Assembly (NCBI GenBank): GCA_944326135.1
Contig: CALVCU010000024.1
Coordinates: 1-53,156 of the forward strand
Length of the DNA: 53,156 nt
Direction of reading: 5' to 3'
Source of the DNA: an uncultured Ligilactobacillus sp.
GTDB lineage: Bacteria > Bacillota > Bacilli > Lactobacillales > Lactobacillaceae
In this document: positions 10,972 through 20,797 of the stretch, one piece after another
Layout of the letters: the number at the start of each line of letters is the position of its first letter
Position numbering within the stretch: position 1 is the first letter of the stretch
Notes under the pieces: generated by a model
What the model saw: only the letters and a program-made list of their open reading frames with translations
What the model was told of the DNA's origin: nothing
The model's database searches: none
Made by a program: the position numbers and the translations under genes

Positions 10972-12421
10972 TTTCTAGTCCCTTTCTTTTTTGCTTTTTC
11001 AAAGATTTTAAGTAATCTTTTTCATAATCATAAAGTGGAGTTGGATATTCTCCATTGAAATAAGCTATTGTTAATCCACCATTAGGGGCACCCTTAGCAT
11101 CTGGAATTGGAATTGACTTAACTAAACTTTCAATACTCAAATATCCTAATGAATCGACATCAATGATTTTTTTCATTTCTTCTATTGAATAGTTAGCAGC
11201 AATCAGTTCTGAACGTGTTGAAATATCAATTCCATAAAAACATGGGAATTTAAATGGTGGGGAAGCAATTCTTAAATGAATTTCTTTTGCTCCAGCCTTT
11301 CTTAATAATTTAACAATTTGACTTGAGGTTGTCCCTCTAACAATCGAATCATCTACAATAACAACTCTTTTTCCCTGAACAACTGATTTAACTGCTGATA
11401 ATTTCAAACGTACACTTCGTTCTCTTTGTTCTTGTGTAGGTTCAATAAATGTCCGTGCAACATACTGATTTTTAACTAATCCCATTTCATAAGGCAGTTT
11501 GCTTTCCTGTGCATACCCTAATGCAGCAGCTAATGAAGAATTAGGTACTCCTATTACTATATCGGCATCAGCTGGTTGTTCCCTTGCTAATAATTGGCCC
11601 ATTTTCTTTCTTGCATCATATACACTAACACCATGAATGCTAGAATCTTGATTAGCAAAATAAATATATTCCATTGAACAAACAGCTAATTGTGTATCTG
11701 TAGTAAAATGGTCAAGATGCATTCCATCTTTATCAAAGATAATCAACTCTCCAGGTTGAACATCTCGTACATATTCTGCATCGACCGCATCTAACGCACA
11801 TGTTTCACTTGCAACAACATATGAACCATCTGTCCTCTTACCAATACATAAAGGTCTAAATCCATTAGGGTCAAGTGCTGCAATCATACAATCCTTTTTC
11901 AAAAATAGAAATGCAAAACCACCCTTTATTTCATTCAAACTCTTTTTCAATGCATCAATAAAACTCATGTTTTGTTTTTGTTTAATCAAATGAATTAGTA
12001 CTTCTGAATCAGAATCAGACTCAAATTTAGCACCGTCTTCTTTGAGTTTACGTTTTAGTGTCTGAGCATTAGTCAAATTTCCATTATGTGCTAATGCAAC
12101 ATCATTACCGTTAAAATCAAACAGAAAAGGCTGTATATTAAAAATTGAATCTGAACCACTAGTTCCATATCTAACATGACCAATTGCATTTTCTCCCTGA
12201 AGTTGTGCAATATCCTCATATTTACTGAAAACAGCTGATAGTAATCCTAGTCCTCTACGTCGAACTAAATGATTGCCCATATCGCTTACAATTCCTGCTC
12301 CTTGTTGCCCACGATGTTGAAGTGCATGTAATCCGGTATAAACAAAATCGCTAGCTTTTTCATTTCCATATATTCCGAATATTCCACAGTATTCATTTAG
12401 TCCTTTTTCTTCATTAAACAT
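10958..12421 (-). CDS. purF: Amidophosphoribosyltransferase
   Basis: This enzyme catalyses the first committed step, from PRPP and glutamine to phosphoribosylamine. I start it at ATG 12421 (487 aa), because GGGAGG lies 10 nt upstream; a TTG at 12439 contains that ribosome site within its codons. A short propeptide ([11 protein letters not shown]) precedes Cys12 of CGIFG, the Ntn glutaminase nucleophile that is normally exposed by cleavage. The glutaminase domain is followed by a PRT domain with [14 protein letters not shown]. It overlaps purL by 25 nt and purM by 14 nt. Confidence 0.97.
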   Translation of the reverse strand: MFNEEKGLNEYCGIFGIYGNEKASDFVYTGLHALQHRGQQGAGIVSDMGNHLVRRRGLGLLSAVFSKYEDIAQLQGENAIGHVRYGTSGSDSIFNIQPFLFDFNGNDVALAHNGNLTNAQTLKRKLKEDGAKFESDSDSEVLIHLIKQKQNMSFIDALKKSLNEIKGGFAFLFLKKDCMIAALDPNGFRPLCIGKRTDGSYVVASETCALDAVDAEYVRDVQPGELIIFDKDGMHLDHFTTDTQLAVCSMEYIYFANQDSSIHGVSVYDARKKMGQLLAREQPADADIVIGVPNSSLAAALGYAQESKLPYEMGLVKNQYVARTFIEPTQEQRERSVRLKLSAVKSVVQGKRVVIVDDSIVRGTTSSQIVKLLRKAGAKEIHLRIASPPFKFPCFYGIDISTRSELIAANYSIEEMKKIIDVDSLGYLSIESLVKSIPIPDAKGAPNGGLTIAYFNGEYPTPLYDYEKDYLKSLKKQKRKGLENGSI

Positions 12422-14622
12422 GGAATAGCGTCCTCCCAAATTTTCTGTGCCTCATATACTGGATAAATAAATTTATCATCTGTGCAATTAATTTGAATTT
12501 TTGCACTTTGATTAACCTTGCCAATAAATTGAGCATTATCCATTAAAATTGATTCAAACTTCTTCTTATTAGCATCTGCAACTCCAACAATCATTCTTCC
12601 TGGAGTTTCACTAAAGATTTTTCTAACTGGCATTGCTAAGTCAACTGAAACACCTAATCGAGTATTAAAGAACATTTCAGATAAAGCTACGGCTATTCCA
12701 CCCTCACTAATGTCATGAGCACTACTAATAAGATTTTTATCAATTGCATTCTTTAGTAATGCTATCTTGGTTAATTCTGCATTCCAATCAAGTTCACGTA
12801 ACTTTCCGTTAATCTTTGATTGTTGCATTTTTTGGATTTCGGATCCGCTGAAATCATCCTCTGTTTTACCAATAAGATAAAGATTTTCATCCTCGTAACT
12901 GACTGAATTTTTAATATAATGGTTTACATCTTTTATTAATCCAACCATTCCTACCATTGGTGTAGGATAGATTGCTTCACCATTACTCTCGTTATAAAGT
13001 GAAACATTACCTGAAACAACAGGAGTGTCTAAGTGGCGACATGCTTCTGCCATTCCAATAATAGATTGATGTAATTCCCAGTAAACTTCTGGATCATGTG
13101 GATCTCCAAAGTTCAAGCAATCAGTTATAGCTAAAGGATCTGCTCCAACTGACAAGAGATTCATCGCAGCTTCTAATACTGCAATTTCACTTCCGATTTT
13201 GGGATCTAAGTAAACGAAACGACCATTGCCATCTGTTGTTGCAGCAATCCCCTTTTTCTTTCCTCGAACTTTAATAATTCCTGCATCATTAATACCATTA
13301 GGTCCCGCAACTGTTGAAGCCCTAACTTGAGAATCATATGTTGTAGTTAATGACTTCTTAGATGCAATTGTAGGTTGTTTTAATAACTTGTAGAAAATCT
13401 CTTTTGCATTTGTTATTTTAGGTAATTCAGCTTCTTTAGCTGTGCTAATTCGTTCTGGAATTGATTCTTTACCAATTTCTTGTAATACATCATCTGTTAA
13501 TGTCGATACCGGAATATCTGTTACTACTTTTTCCTCGTGTGTAAGTACATATCTTGTATCATCAATAACTTCACCAATTTTAGCGGCTTCAAGATTGAAT
13601 TCCTTAAATAAATCAATTACATCTTGTGTATGTTCTTTTGGTACACATAAGAGCATTCTTTCCTGTGATTCACTAAGCATAATTTCATATGCCGTCATAT
13701 TTGTTTCACGTTGTGGTACTAAATCTAAATTTAATTTCACACCTGTATGAGATTTTGAAGCCATTTCACAACTTGAAGATACCAACCCAGCAGCACCCAT
13801 ATCTTGAATCCCAATTAACCAATCTGGATGCTCTTGAATTAATTTCAAACAAGCTTCCATTAATAGTTTTTCCATAAACGGATCCCCAACTTGAACTGCA
13901 GAACGTTGAGTTTCATGTTCATCACTAAAATCAGCTGATGCGAAAGTTGCTCCATGAATACCATCACGTCCAGTTTTTGCACCAACGTAGATAATGGAAC
14001 TTTCATCACCTTCTGCACGTCCTTGTTGAATATCTTTTACATTCATAATTCCGATACTCATTGCATTCACAAGCGGATTGCCTTTATAGCAACTATCAAA
14101 AGTTGTTTCACCACCAATAGTGGGAACACCAATACAATTCCCATATCCACCAATTCCGGCAACAACTTGATCAATTAAATAACGATCATGTGCACTCTTA
14201 ATTTCATTAAAATGAAGAGAGTCAAGTGATGCAATTGGGCGAGCACCCATACTAAAAATATCCCGTAAAATACCACCAACTCCTGTTGCAGCACCTTCAT
14301 AAGGTTCAACTGCTGAAGGATGATTATGACTTTCTGCTTTAAATACAACCGCTTGATCATCACCTATATCAATAATTCCAGCACCTTCACCTGGACCTTG
14401 GAGAACCTTGCTATTCTTTTTAGGTAATAACTTTAATAATGGTTTTGACATTTTATATGAACAATGTTCACTCCACATTACTGCTAATAAGCCTGTTTCA
14501 GTATAATTTGGAAGTCTCTTTAATAACTTTTCACAAATATAGTCATATTCTTTTTCAGATAATCCCCATTCTAAATATGGTTTTTTCTCTTTAATTTCAA
14601 GTGGACTCATTACCTCATCCAT
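12397..14622 (-). CDS. purL: Phosphoribosylformylglycinamidine synthase subunit PurL
   Basis: At 741 aa this is the small Bacillus-type PurL. It needs PurS and PurQ, both encoded just upstream, to form the FGAM synthase complex. Conserved pieces include [12 protein letters not shown] near the N-terminus, [33 protein letters not shown] and the late [14 protein letters not shown]. The ATG at 14622 follows GGAGGA. The gene is intact and its 3' end overlaps purF. Confidence 0.98.
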   Translation of the reverse strand: MDEVMSPLEIKEKKPYLEWGLSEKEYDYICEKLLKRLPNYTETGLLAVMWSEHCSYKMSKPLLKLLPKKNSKVLQGPGEGAGIIDIGDDQAVVFKAESHNHPSAVEPYEGAATGVGGILRDIFSMGARPIASLDSLHFNEIKSAHDRYLIDQVVAGIGGYGNCIGVPTIGGETTFDSCYKGNPLVNAMSIGIMNVKDIQQGRAEGDESSIIYVGAKTGRDGIHGATFASADFSDEHETQRSAVQVGDPFMEKLLMEACLKLIQEHPDWLIGIQDMGAAGLVSSSCEMASKSHTGVKLNLDLVPQRETNMTAYEIMLSESQERMLLCVPKEHTQDVIDLFKEFNLEAAKIGEVIDDTRYVLTHEEKVVTDIPVSTLTDDVLQEIGKESIPERISTAKEAELPKITNAKEIFYKLLKQPTIASKKSLTTTYDSQVRASTVAGPNGINDAGIIKVRGKKKGIAATTDGNGRFVYLDPKIGSEIAVLEAAMNLLSVGADPLAITDCLNFGDPHDPEVYWELHQSIIGMAEACRHLDTPVVSGNVSLYNESNGEAIYPTPMVGMVGLIKDVNHYIKNSVSYEDENLYLIGKTEDDFSGSEIQKMQQSKINGKLRELDWNAELTKIALLKNAIDKNLISSAHDISEGGIAVALSEMFFNTRLGVSVDLAMPVRKIFSETPGRMIVGVADANKKKFESILMDNAQFIGKVNQSAKIQINCTDDKFIYPVYEAQKIWEDAIPCLMKKKD

Positions 14623-14652
14623 TATTTATTCCTCCATATGTTTTGAAATTCT

Positions 14653-15309
14653 TTAACTTAATAATGACTGAAAAATTTTTATCCCATCTGATCCTCCCAT
14701 AATTGCTTCAGATGCACGTTCTGGATGAGGCATCATTCCTACAACATTTCCCCTTCGATTACAAATACCAGCAATATTATTAACACTTCCATTTGGATTT
14801 TCATCTGCATATCTAAACACTACTTGATTATTATTTTCTAATGCATCTAGTGTAGTTGGATCTGCATAATAACTTCCATCTGAATGCGCAATTGGTAATT
14901 CGATCTTTTCATTTTCTTTTAATGCTGATGTAAATGGCGTCTTTGTGTTTTCAGCATTTAAAGAAACCGTTTTGCAAATGAATTTTAAATTATCATTTCT
15001 TTTTAACGCACCTGGTAAAATATTTGCTTCTGTTAAAATTTGGAACCCATTGCAAATTCCAATTACTGGTTTACCCTCATCAGCAAATCGTTGAACTTCT
15101 TGCATTACAGGAGCAATACTTGCAATTGCACCACATCTTAAGTAATCTCCATATGAAAAACCACCTGGCAACATAACTGCATCATATTTGGATAAATCAC
15201 AGGTACGATAAGAAACATATTCCGCATCAGCATGACATAAATTAGTTAATACGTAATGCAAATCCGTATCACAATTTGATCCTGGAAAAACAATAATTGC
15301 TACTTTCAT
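14653..15309 (-). CDS. purQ: Phosphoribosylformylglycinamidine synthase subunit PurQ
   Basis: This is the class I glutaminase subunit (218 aa), which delivers ammonia to PurL. FPGSNCDTD marks the N-terminus. PGGFSYGDYLRCGAIA, the nucleophile elbow VIGICNGFQIL (Cys) and the catalytic MPHPERASE (His/Glu) are all present. The start ATG overlaps the purS stop by one base, with GGAGGATG as ribosome site inside purS. Confidence 0.97.
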   Translation of the reverse strand: MKVAIIVFPGSNCDTDLHYVLTNLCHADAEYVSYRTCDLSKYDAVMLPGGFSYGDYLRCGAIASIAPVMQEVQRFADEGKPVIGICNGFQILTEANILPGALKRNDNLKFICKTVSLNAENTKTPFTSALKENEKIELPIAHSDGSYYADPTTLDALENNNQVVFRYADENPNGSVNNIAGICNRRGNVVGMMPHPERASEAIMGGSDGIKIFQSLLS

Positions 15310-15551
15310 TATTCATCCTCCAAAATTTCATAATGATATGTTTCTAAATTAAAGTTAACTAATAGATTTTCTGCTAATTTTTTGATCATTTCTTCATCAA
15401 TCTTTTGATCTTTTAACTTAATATCAAAGAACTTTCCTGCTTTAATATCAGCAACATTTTCAAAGCCTAATGTTTGAGCCGCCTCTGTGATTTCTTTACT
15501 TTGAGGGTCAAATACTGAAGATTTAATATTTACAAAAAGTCTTATTTTCAT
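15309..15551 (-). CDS. purS: Phosphoribosylformylglycinamidine synthase subunit PurS
   Basis: This 80-aa protein has the PurS pattern: a beta strand, SSVFDPQSKEITEAAQTLGF, then VADIKAGKFFDIKL. It is the small structural subunit that links PurQ to PurL. It lies 2 nt after purC and overlaps purQ by one base. Confidence 0.95.
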   Translation of the reverse strand: MKIRLFVNIKSSVFDPQSKEITEAAQTLGFENVADIKAGKFFDIKLKDQKIDEEMIKKLAENLLVNFNLETYHYEILEDE

Positions 15552-15553
15552 CT

Positions 15554-16270
15554 CTATTCTCCTATCACTTTTTCAAGTCTATCTAATACAATTTTGTATG
15601 CAGCAGTTAATGAGCCTAACTTTCTACGATAAACATCTTTATCTAAATGATCTTGTGTTTTTTGGTCCCATAAGCGACAATTATCTGGTGAAAATTCATC
15701 AGCAAGAATAATTTCACCATTTGGCAATTTCCCAAATTCCAATTTAAAATCAATCAAAGTCATTCCTGCTTCACTAAAAATTGGTGTTAATAGTTTATCT
15801 ACCTTACGCGATATTTCCCACATTTTTTCCAATTCTTCATGAGTCACTACTTTTAATGCTACTGCTTGTGATTCATTAATTTCTGGATCATCCAGCGGAT
15901 CACTCTTATAACACATTTCTTCTACAGGTGTTTCAAACTTAATGCCTTCTTTTACGCCAAAACGACTTGCAAAATGTCCCGCAGAGTAATTACGAGTAAT
16001 CATTTCTAATGGAATGATTTCAACCTTTTTAACTAATTCTTCGTTATCAGAAATTGTTTTTAAATAATGAGTATTAATTCCATTTTTGTTCAAATATTTG
16101 AAAATTAAACTTGAGATTTTATTATTAATAATTCCTTTTTCATCAATTTCATCTTTTTCTTTACCATTAAATGCTGTTGCTTGATCGAGATAGACAATTT
16201 GTAGTACATTTTCATCTTCAGTACTCCAAACTTCCTTTGCTTTTCCCATGTATAACTTCTTAACTTTCAC
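15554..16270 (-). CDS. purC: SAICAR synthase
   Basis: The enzyme joins aspartate to CAIR with ATP. It is 238 aa, as in Bacillus. It shows YMGKAKEVWST, DQATAFNGKEKDEI, EMITRNYSAGHFASR, LIDFKLEFGK and DEFSPDNCRLWD. The start is GTG at 16270, because GAGGAG lies 8 nt upstream. It is the first gene of the ten-gene purine operon. purB, needed for the next step, is not in the window. Confidence 0.97.
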   Translation of the reverse strand: MKVKKLYMGKAKEVWSTEDENVLQIVYLDQATAFNGKEKDEIDEKGIINNKISSLIFKYLNKNGINTHYLKTISDNEELVKKVEIIPLEMITRNYSAGHFASRFGVKEGIKFETPVEEMCYKSDPLDDPEINESQAVALKVVTHEELEKMWEISRKVDKLLTPIFSEAGMTLIDFKLEFGKLPNGEIILADEFSPDNCRLWDQKTQDHLDKDVYRRKLGSLTAAYKIVLDRLEKVIGE

Positions 16271-16290
16271 AGTAATCTCCTCTTTGAAAC

Positions 16291-16374
16291 GTTCGTTTTT
16301 AAACGAAATTTTTTTTTATATCTGTTTACAAGACCTATGTTATTACAAAAACACGAACTATGTCAACAACGAAT
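16291..16374 (-). promoter_or_regulatory. purC operon promoter with CGAA (PurBox-like) motifs
   Basis: On the coding strand a TTGACA -35 (16361-16366) and a TAACAT candidate -10 (16337-16342) are 18 nt apart. Four CGAA cores occur here: two around the -35 (16354-16358, 16370-16374), and two forming a perfect palindrome TTCGTTT-AA-AAACGAA downstream of the -10 (16292-16307). CGAA is the invariant centre of Gram-positive PurBoxes (AWWWCCGAACWWT), but none of the four is a full match. Confidence 0.55.
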
Positions 16375-16400
16375 AACGCTTACATTCAGTTTATTTTCAC

Positions 16401-16443
16401 AAAAAATAGTGATTTAGTAAATTCGTCACTACTAAATCACTAT
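16401..16443 (-). terminator. Terminator after purE-purK
   Basis: A perfect 14-bp stem (ATAGTGATTTAGTA at 16406-16419, complement at 16430-16443) has a 10-nt loop and, on the minus strand, a run of T. It ends the purEK transcript about 70 nt after purK, making purC the start of a separate unit. Confidence 0.85.
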
Positions 16444-16512
16444 TTTAGTGTATATTATTCGTCTTTTGCTGAAAATAATTTATAATTACCATATTTACTA
16501 TAAACTAACTCA

Positions 16513-17643
16513 TCAATCCCAAATGTTAGTTTTCTCTATATCATTTAAAGTTTTTTCTATATCATTTGTTAAGATTGTAACATGTCCCATTTTACGATCA
16601 ACTCTTGCTTCAGTTTTCCAATAATCATGAAAATGATATTCTTCATTATGTGGCACTAAAGCTTTCACTTTTTCTAAATGTTGCCCCAATACATTTACCA
16701 TTACTACTGGCTTTAATAGTTTTATTTCAGGCATTTTCCAATTACAAATAGCACGATTATGAATATCAAATTGAGAATAGTTGCATGCTTCAATGGAATA
16801 GTGTCCAGAATTATGTGGTCGTGGAGCCAATTCATTGACGTAAACATTATCATCCTCACCAATAAACATTTCAATTCCCAAAATCCCACACAAATTTAAT
16901 GCTTCAGCTATTTTTCTTGCAATTAACTGTGCCTCATTTTGTAATTTTTCTGAAATTCTTGCAGGAACAATACTTTCATGAAGAATTTGATTACGATGAA
17001 TATTCTCACTTACTGGAAATACACTAACTTCTCCATCAACATTTCTGCCAACCATTACAGAGCATTCCATTTTAAAAACAACTTTTTTCTCTAAAATGCA
17101 CGGTCCCTTTTGTAGAATCGTTGTAGCTTTATCAAAATCACTAGTTGATTTTAATTGCATTTGATTTTTGCCATCATATCCACCCTCACAAGTTTTTAAA
17201 TAACTAGGATATCCAAATTCATCTAAAGCATTCTTTAGTTCTTTTTCTGTATTAATGCTACTAAATTCCGCTGTCCTTAAACCTAAATTTTTTAAAAAGT
17301 TCTTCTCATTCAAACGATCTTTAGTAATTTTCAATAAGTGTGTACCTTGAGGTAAAAGAGTTTTATTTTGAATTTTTTCTAATATATTTAAATCCACATT
17401 TTCAAATTCATATGTTAGTACATCAGCTTTACTTACTAACTTTCTTATTGCTGCCTCATCTGAATAATCAGCAACAATTTGCCCATCTGCAAATAACGCT
17501 GCTGGACAATCCTTTTGTGGATCCAAAATAATAACTTTCATACCACTTTGTCTTGCTGATTGTGCCAGCATTTGACCTAATTGTCCTCCGCCAATAATAC
17601 CAATTGTACTTCCGATTTTTATACTATTATTCAAGATTTTCAC
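16513..17643 (-). CDS. purK: N5-carboxyaminoimidazole ribonucleotide synthase
   Basis: This ATP-grasp enzyme (376 aa) makes N5-CAIR from AIR, bicarbonate and ATP; PurE then rearranges it. IGIIGGGQLGQMLAQSA marks the N-terminal fold, KTCEGGYDGKNQ the ATP-grasp lid and NELAPRPHNSGHYSIEAC the active-site region. It opens with GTG at 17643, 16 nt inside purE, so it probably depends on translational coupling; I see only a weak ribosome site. The C-terminus is intact and is followed by a terminator. Confidence 0.95.
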   Translation of the reverse strand: MKILNNSIKIGSTIGIIGGGQLGQMLAQSARQSGMKVIILDPQKDCPAALFADGQIVADYSDEAAIRKLVSKADVLTYEFENVDLNILEKIQNKTLLPQGTHLLKITKDRLNEKNFLKNLGLRTAEFSSINTEKELKNALDEFGYPSYLKTCEGGYDGKNQMQLKSTSDFDKATTILQKGPCILEKKVVFKMECSVMVGRNVDGEVSVFPVSENIHRNQILHESIVPARISEKLQNEAQLIARKIAEALNLCGILGIEMFIGEDDNVYVNELAPRPHNSGHYSIEACNYSQFDIHNRAICNWKMPEIKLLKPVVMVNVLGQHLEKVKALVPHNEEYHFHDYWKTEARVDRKMGHVTILTNDIEKTLNDIEKTNIWD

Positions 17644-18112
17644 TGCTTTCTATTGCTTGAGAAGTTTGTCTTTCACGATATTCAGTTAATCTTTGTTCAA
17701 TCTTTTGATCGTTAATACCTAATATTTGTGCTGCCATCAGTGCTGCATTTTTGGCACCTGCTTTTCCAATCGCCATTGTTGCAACTGATACTCCAGCTGG
17801 CATTTGTACAATAGAAAGTAACGAATCTAATCCATTTAAAGCATGGCTTTGTACAGGAACTCCAATCACAGGAACTAATGTATTTGCTGCAATCATTCCT
17901 GGCAAATGTGCTGCTCCACCAGCACCTGCAATAATTACTTTAATTCCATTTTTAGAAGCATTTTTTGCAAATGAAAACATTTCATCTGGCATTCTATGTG
18001 CAGAGATAACCTTTTTTACATAATCAACGTTCAATTCATCTAAAATTTGAGCAGCATGTTTCATTGTATCCCAGTCCGAAATACTTCCCATTACAATTGC
18101 AATTTTTTTCAT
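17627..18112 (-). CDS. purE: N5-CAIR mutase
   Basis: This is the class I PurE (161 aa), which converts N5-CAIR to CAIR. The N-terminal IVMGSISDWDTM and ISAHRMPDEM carry the conserved Ser/Asp and His residues, and GAGGAAHLPGMIAA follows. I start at ATG 18112, because GAGGTG lies just upstream; a TTG at 18127 would have the ribosome site inside the coding sequence. It is the first gene of the purEK pair. Confidence 0.96.
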   Translation of the reverse strand: MKKIAIVMGSISDWDTMKHAAQILDELNVDYVKKVISAHRMPDEMFSFAKNASKNGIKVIIAGAGGAAHLPGMIAANTLVPVIGVPVQSHALNGLDSLLSIVQMPAGVSVATMAIGKAGAKNAALMAAQILGINDQKIEQRLTEYRERQTSQAIESSENLE

Positions 18113-18139
18113 CAAAAAACACCTCAATTATTTTTAAAT

Positions 18140-18162
18140 AATATTCGTTTTTAATGATTATA
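18140..18162 (-). promoter_or_regulatory. purE -10 element and PurBox-like operator
   Basis: A consensus TATAAT (18157-18162, coding strand minus) has no good -35, as expected of an activated promoter. Just downstream lies AAAAACGAATATT (18140-18152), which differs from the PurBox consensus at two of 13 positions and keeps the CGAA core. An almost identical sequence, ATTTACGAATATT, precedes guaB. Confidence 0.45.
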
Positions 18163-18243
18163 CACCAAAAACAGATTTATAAAATTAAAATATATTTACA
18201 AATACCGTACATTAAGTTTGACACTTAACAATATAATACATAA

Positions 18244-18272
18244 ATAAAAAGACGCGAATAAATTCACGTCTT
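18244..18272 (-). terminator. Terminator of ackA
   Basis: The minus-strand stem AAGACGTGAATTTATTCGCGTCTT (18249-18272, shown in parts: AAGACG with CGTCTT, and GAAT with ATTC) is followed by TTTT. It begins about 10 nt after the ackA stop. Confidence 0.8.
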
Positions 18273-18282
18273 AAAAAATATC

Positions 18283-19461
18283 CTATAAAACTTTTTTAAT
18301 TTGTTGAACCATTGCTAATTCTTCATTTGTTGGAATTAATAACGTTTTAATTTTTGCATCATCTGGCGAAATAATTCCTTCTTGATTTGCTTGATTCTTT
18401 TGAGCATCAACTTGAATTCCTAAAATACTTAATTCCTTCAATAAATCAGCACGCAAGTCAATTTGATGTTCCCCAATGCCACCAGCTAATACAATAGCAT
18501 CAATACCACCTAATTCAGTATAGTAACTTCCAACATATTTAACTACACGATTAATAAAGATTTCACGAGCAAGTGCTGCTCTCTCATCATTTTGAGCACA
18601 TCTAGCTTCAATATCGCGCATATCAGAACTAAATCCTGAAATTCCTAAAATCCCTGATTTGTCATTTAATAAATTCATTACATCATCAGCAGACATACCT
18701 TCTTTATCCATTAAGAATTGTACAATTGACGGGTCAATATCTCCTGAACGTGTTCCCATTGTTAGTCCTGGAAGTGGTGTAAAGCCCATTGAACTATCAA
18801 AGGCTTTTCCATTTTTAATTGCTGCAACTGATGCTCCACTTCCTAAATGTAAAGTGATAATTTTTAATTCTGATAGTGGACGATCAAGAATTTCAGCAGT
18901 TCTTTTACTTAAATAACCATGACTAATTCCATGTTCCCCATAACGCCGAATACCATATTTTTCAGACATTTCATATGGCAAACTATAAATTGCATTCATT
19001 TCCGGCATATCAGTGAAAAACACACTATCAAAAACAGCATATTGATCAACATCTGGCAAGATTTTTTGCATTAACTCAATAAAATGAGCTTCATGTGGGT
19101 TATGTAATGGTGCAAAATCCTTTAAATTTTTGATTTCTTCTAAAACTTCTGCGTTAATTTTTGTTGCTTTAGTAAAACGTCGATCTCCAGCAACAACACG
19201 ATGACCAACCGTAGAAATTTCATCTAATGTCGCAATTTTTAATTCTTGGATTTTCTTTAAAATTAATCGAACGGATGCTTCATATCCTAAATCAGGTTCA
19301 TTATTAACAATCTTTTCGCCATTATATTTAATAGTAATCATTGCCTTAGGTGTATTTATCCGTTCCACTTCACCTTCAGCGATCATCTTTTCATTCGTTA
19401 ATTCAAAAACTTTCCATTTTACTGATGAGCTTCCAGCATTTAACAATAAAATTTTTGCCAT
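18283..19461 (-). CDS. ackA: Acetate kinase
   Basis: The enzyme interconverts acetyl phosphate + ADP and acetate + ATP, the ATP-yielding step of acetate formation. It is 392 aa. The N-terminal LLNAGSSSVKWKVFE phosphate loop, GHRVVAGD, LHLGSGASVAAI, GFTPLPGLTMGTRSGDIDP and AGGIGEH are all conserved. The start ATG at 19461 follows GGAGGA. A TATAAT lies at 19501-19506 on the coding strand with a poor -35. It is a single-gene unit with its own terminator. Confidence 0.98.
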   Translation of the reverse strand: MAKILLLNAGSSSVKWKVFELTNEKMIAEGEVERINTPKAMITIKYNGEKIVNNEPDLGYEASVRLILKKIQELKIATLDEISTVGHRVVAGDRRFTKATKINAEVLEEIKNLKDFAPLHNPHEAHFIELMQKILPDVDQYAVFDSVFFTDMPEMNAIYSLPYEMSEKYGIRRYGEHGISHGYLSKRTAEILDRPLSELKIITLHLGSGASVAAIKNGKAFDSSMGFTPLPGLTMGTRSGDIDPSIVQFLMDKEGMSADDVMNLLNDKSGILGISGFSSDMRDIEARCAQNDERAALAREIFINRVVKYVGSYYTELGGIDAIVLAGGIGEHQIDLRADLLKELSILGIQVDAQKNQANQEGIISPDDAKIKTLLIPTNEELAMVQQIKKVL

Positions 19462-19682
19462 CCAATATTCCTCCGTAATTCTCTATTACTTTTGCGTTAA
19501 ATTATACCTTATTTTGTTACATTGAGCGAAAAAAATTGCTCTTTTTCAAATAAAATTCGCATTATTTTGAAAAAATTTCATAAAAAAAGCAATTATTTCA
19601 AAATTTATAAATCCTTATATATCAAAGATTATGAGCGTTTTATTACAAAATAAATGCATTTTGTAATAATTAGTAATATAAG
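19462..19682. other. AT-rich intergenic region between ackA and apf
   Basis: No gene is seen here. The ackA -10 lies at 19501-19506 (minus). A perfect 10-bp inverted repeat, ATTACAAAAT/ATTTTGTAAT with a 6-nt loop, occupies 19642-19667. It lies upstream of the apf promoter and has no T tract, so it could be a regulator site instead of a terminator. Confidence 0.5.
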
Positions 19683-19715
19683 TGCTACATCGTTGTTATA
19701 TTAAATTCGTATACT
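19683..19715 (+). promoter_or_regulatory. apf promoter with WalR-like direct repeat
   Basis: TGCTAC (19683-19688), five bases, TGTTAT (19694-19699), ten bases, then a TATACT -10 (19710-19715). The hexamer pair with 11-bp period resembles the WalR/YycF site TGTWAH-N5-TGTWAH, with C for T at position 3 of the first half. The second apf gene has the same arrangement with the same spacings. No good -35 is present, consistent with an activated promoter. Confidence 0.55.
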
Positions 19716-19748
19716 ATTAATCGTTGAATCGATAAAACGTCGGTTTTT

Positions 19749-19792
19749 TATTTTTCAAATCAATTACATAAATTAATATAAATTGAAAAATA
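19749..19792 (+). other. Stem-loop in the apf 5' leader
   Basis: TATTTTTCAA at 19749-19758 is perfectly complementary to TTGAAAAATA at 19783-19792. It lies in the roughly 110-nt leader before the coding start. A role in mRNA stability or presentation of the ribosome site is possible but is inference. Confidence 0.45.
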
Positions 19793-19832
19793 AACAGATA
19801 GAAGATAGAAATTTTTAGGAGTGGATATATTT

Positions 19833-20435
19833 ATGAAGATGAAAAAGGTTTTAGTTTCTGCTGCAGCATTAACAGGTTCAATTGCAGGTGCTACTGTTGT
19901 TGCAAATGCTGACTCAATCACTGTTCAAGCTGGTGACACAGTTTCAGAACTTGCAGAAAAGTACAACACAACTGTTAATAAAATTCAAGAAATGAACAAC
20001 CTTGATAATCCTGACTTGATTTTTGTTGGTGAAAAGTTAGAAGTTAGCGCTGAAAACACAGCACAAGCTTCAACAACAAACGTTGCTCAACAACAATCAA
20101 CAACAAACAACAGTCAAATGCAAGCAGCAACTCAAACTGCTACATCAACACAAAGTACACAACAAAACACACAACAAACTTCAACACAAAGTTACACATC
20201 AAATGTTTCAGGTGATGAAGCTTCAGCACGTAATTGGATTATGCAACGTGAATCAAGTGGTAACTACAAAGCTCGTAACGGACGTTACTATGGTGCATTC
20301 CAATTAGATGAAAGCTACTTAAATGGTGATCTTTCAAAAGCAAACCAAGATAGAACTGCTGACAGTTATGTAAAAGGTCGTTATGGTTCATGGGTGAACG
20401 CTAAGAACTTCTGGTTAGCAAACGGCTGGTACTAA
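19833..20435 (+). CDS. Apf-type LysM surface protein (aggregation-promoting factor-like)
   Basis: This is a secreted cell-wall protein of 200 aa. A signal peptide (MKMKKVLVSAAAL..., likely cleavage after ANA) is followed by one LysM domain (SITVQAGDTVSELAEKY...), a Gln/Ser/Thr-rich linker and a C-terminal lysozyme-like fold (NWIMQRESSGNYKARNGR, GAFQLDESYLNGDL, RYGSWVNAKNFW). That C-terminal pattern is typical of lactobacillus Apf proteins. I start at ATG 19833, because AGGAG lies 11 nt upstream; the GTG at 19821 is part of that site. A paralogue lies at 21629-22270 in the opposite orientation. Family members affect aggregation, cell shape or adhesion; the enzymatic activity is not proven. Confidence 0.9.
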   Translation: MKMKKVLVSAAALTGSIAGATVVANADSITVQAGDTVSELAEKYNTTVNKIQEMNNLDNPDLIFVGEKLEVSAENTAQASTTNVAQQQSTTNNSQMQAATQTATSTQSTQQNTQQTSTQSYTSNVSGDEASARNWIMQRESSGNYKARNGRYYGAFQLDESYLNGDLSKANQDRTADSYVKGRYGSWVNAKNFWLANGWY

Positions 20436-20454
20436 AATTTAAATTATAAATTTA

Positions 20455-20485
20455 AAGAACTATGATTAATCATAGTTCTTTTTAT
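20455..20485 (+). terminator. Terminator of the first apf gene
   Basis: A perfect 11-bp stem, AAGAACTATGA (20455-20465) with TCATAGTTCTT (20470-20480), has a TTAA loop and ends in T residues, 20 nt after the apf stop. Confidence 0.9.
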
Positions 20486-20490
20486 ATCAA

Positions 20491-20523
20491 AAAAGAGATG
20501 GAAATAAATATTCCATCTCTTTT
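20491..20523 (-). terminator. Terminator of the cytochrome b5-like gene
   Basis: AAAAGAGATGGAA (20491-20503) pairs with TTCCATCTCTTTT (20511-20523) across a 7-nt loop. T residues follow on the minus strand, about 17 nt after the stop at 20540; on the plus strand it could back up the preceding terminator. Confidence 0.85.
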
Positions 20524-20539
20524 CTTTTTAAAAATAATT

Positions 20540-20776
20540 TTAAATTAGTTTACCAACTTTTGTTAATTTTGAAAGTACTCGTGTTCCATGAGGTGACTTA
20601 TTTAAAAGTGCATCAGTTACATCATTTCCAGCTAAATTTCCATGATGTTCACCATTTTTCCACCCTGGAATATCTGTAACATCATAAACATCACCTTCGA
20701 TTGCAACATATGCCTTGTGACCATTTTTGCCATCGAATTGCTTTAATTCTTCTTTAGTAAATTCTTTTAAACTCAT
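20540..20776 (-). CDS. Cytochrome b5-like heme-binding domain protein
   Basis: This 78-aa single-domain protein shows FTKEELKQFDGKNGHKAYVAIEGDVYDVTDIP, then EHHGNLAGNDVT and SPHG. The first is the entry motif of the cytochrome b5/steroid-binding fold, and the two His-containing segments are candidate heme ligands. The start is ATG 20776 after AAGGAGG; a TTG lies one codon earlier. It is 21 nt from the deoxyribosyltransferase gene and probably in the same transcript. Partners and electron donors are unknown. Confidence 0.85.
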   Translation of the reverse strand: MSLKEFTKEELKQFDGKNGHKAYVAIEGDVYDVTDIPGWKNGEHHGNLAGNDVTDALLNKSPHGTRVLSKLTKVGKLI

Positions 20777-20797
20777 CAAAAATCCTCCTTCACCATT

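Noticed and set aside
18218-18239. Plus-strand TTGACA with nearby TATAAT between purE and ackA
   Set aside because: The spacing is wrong (8 nt) and any transcript would run straight into the ackA terminator and antisense of ackA.
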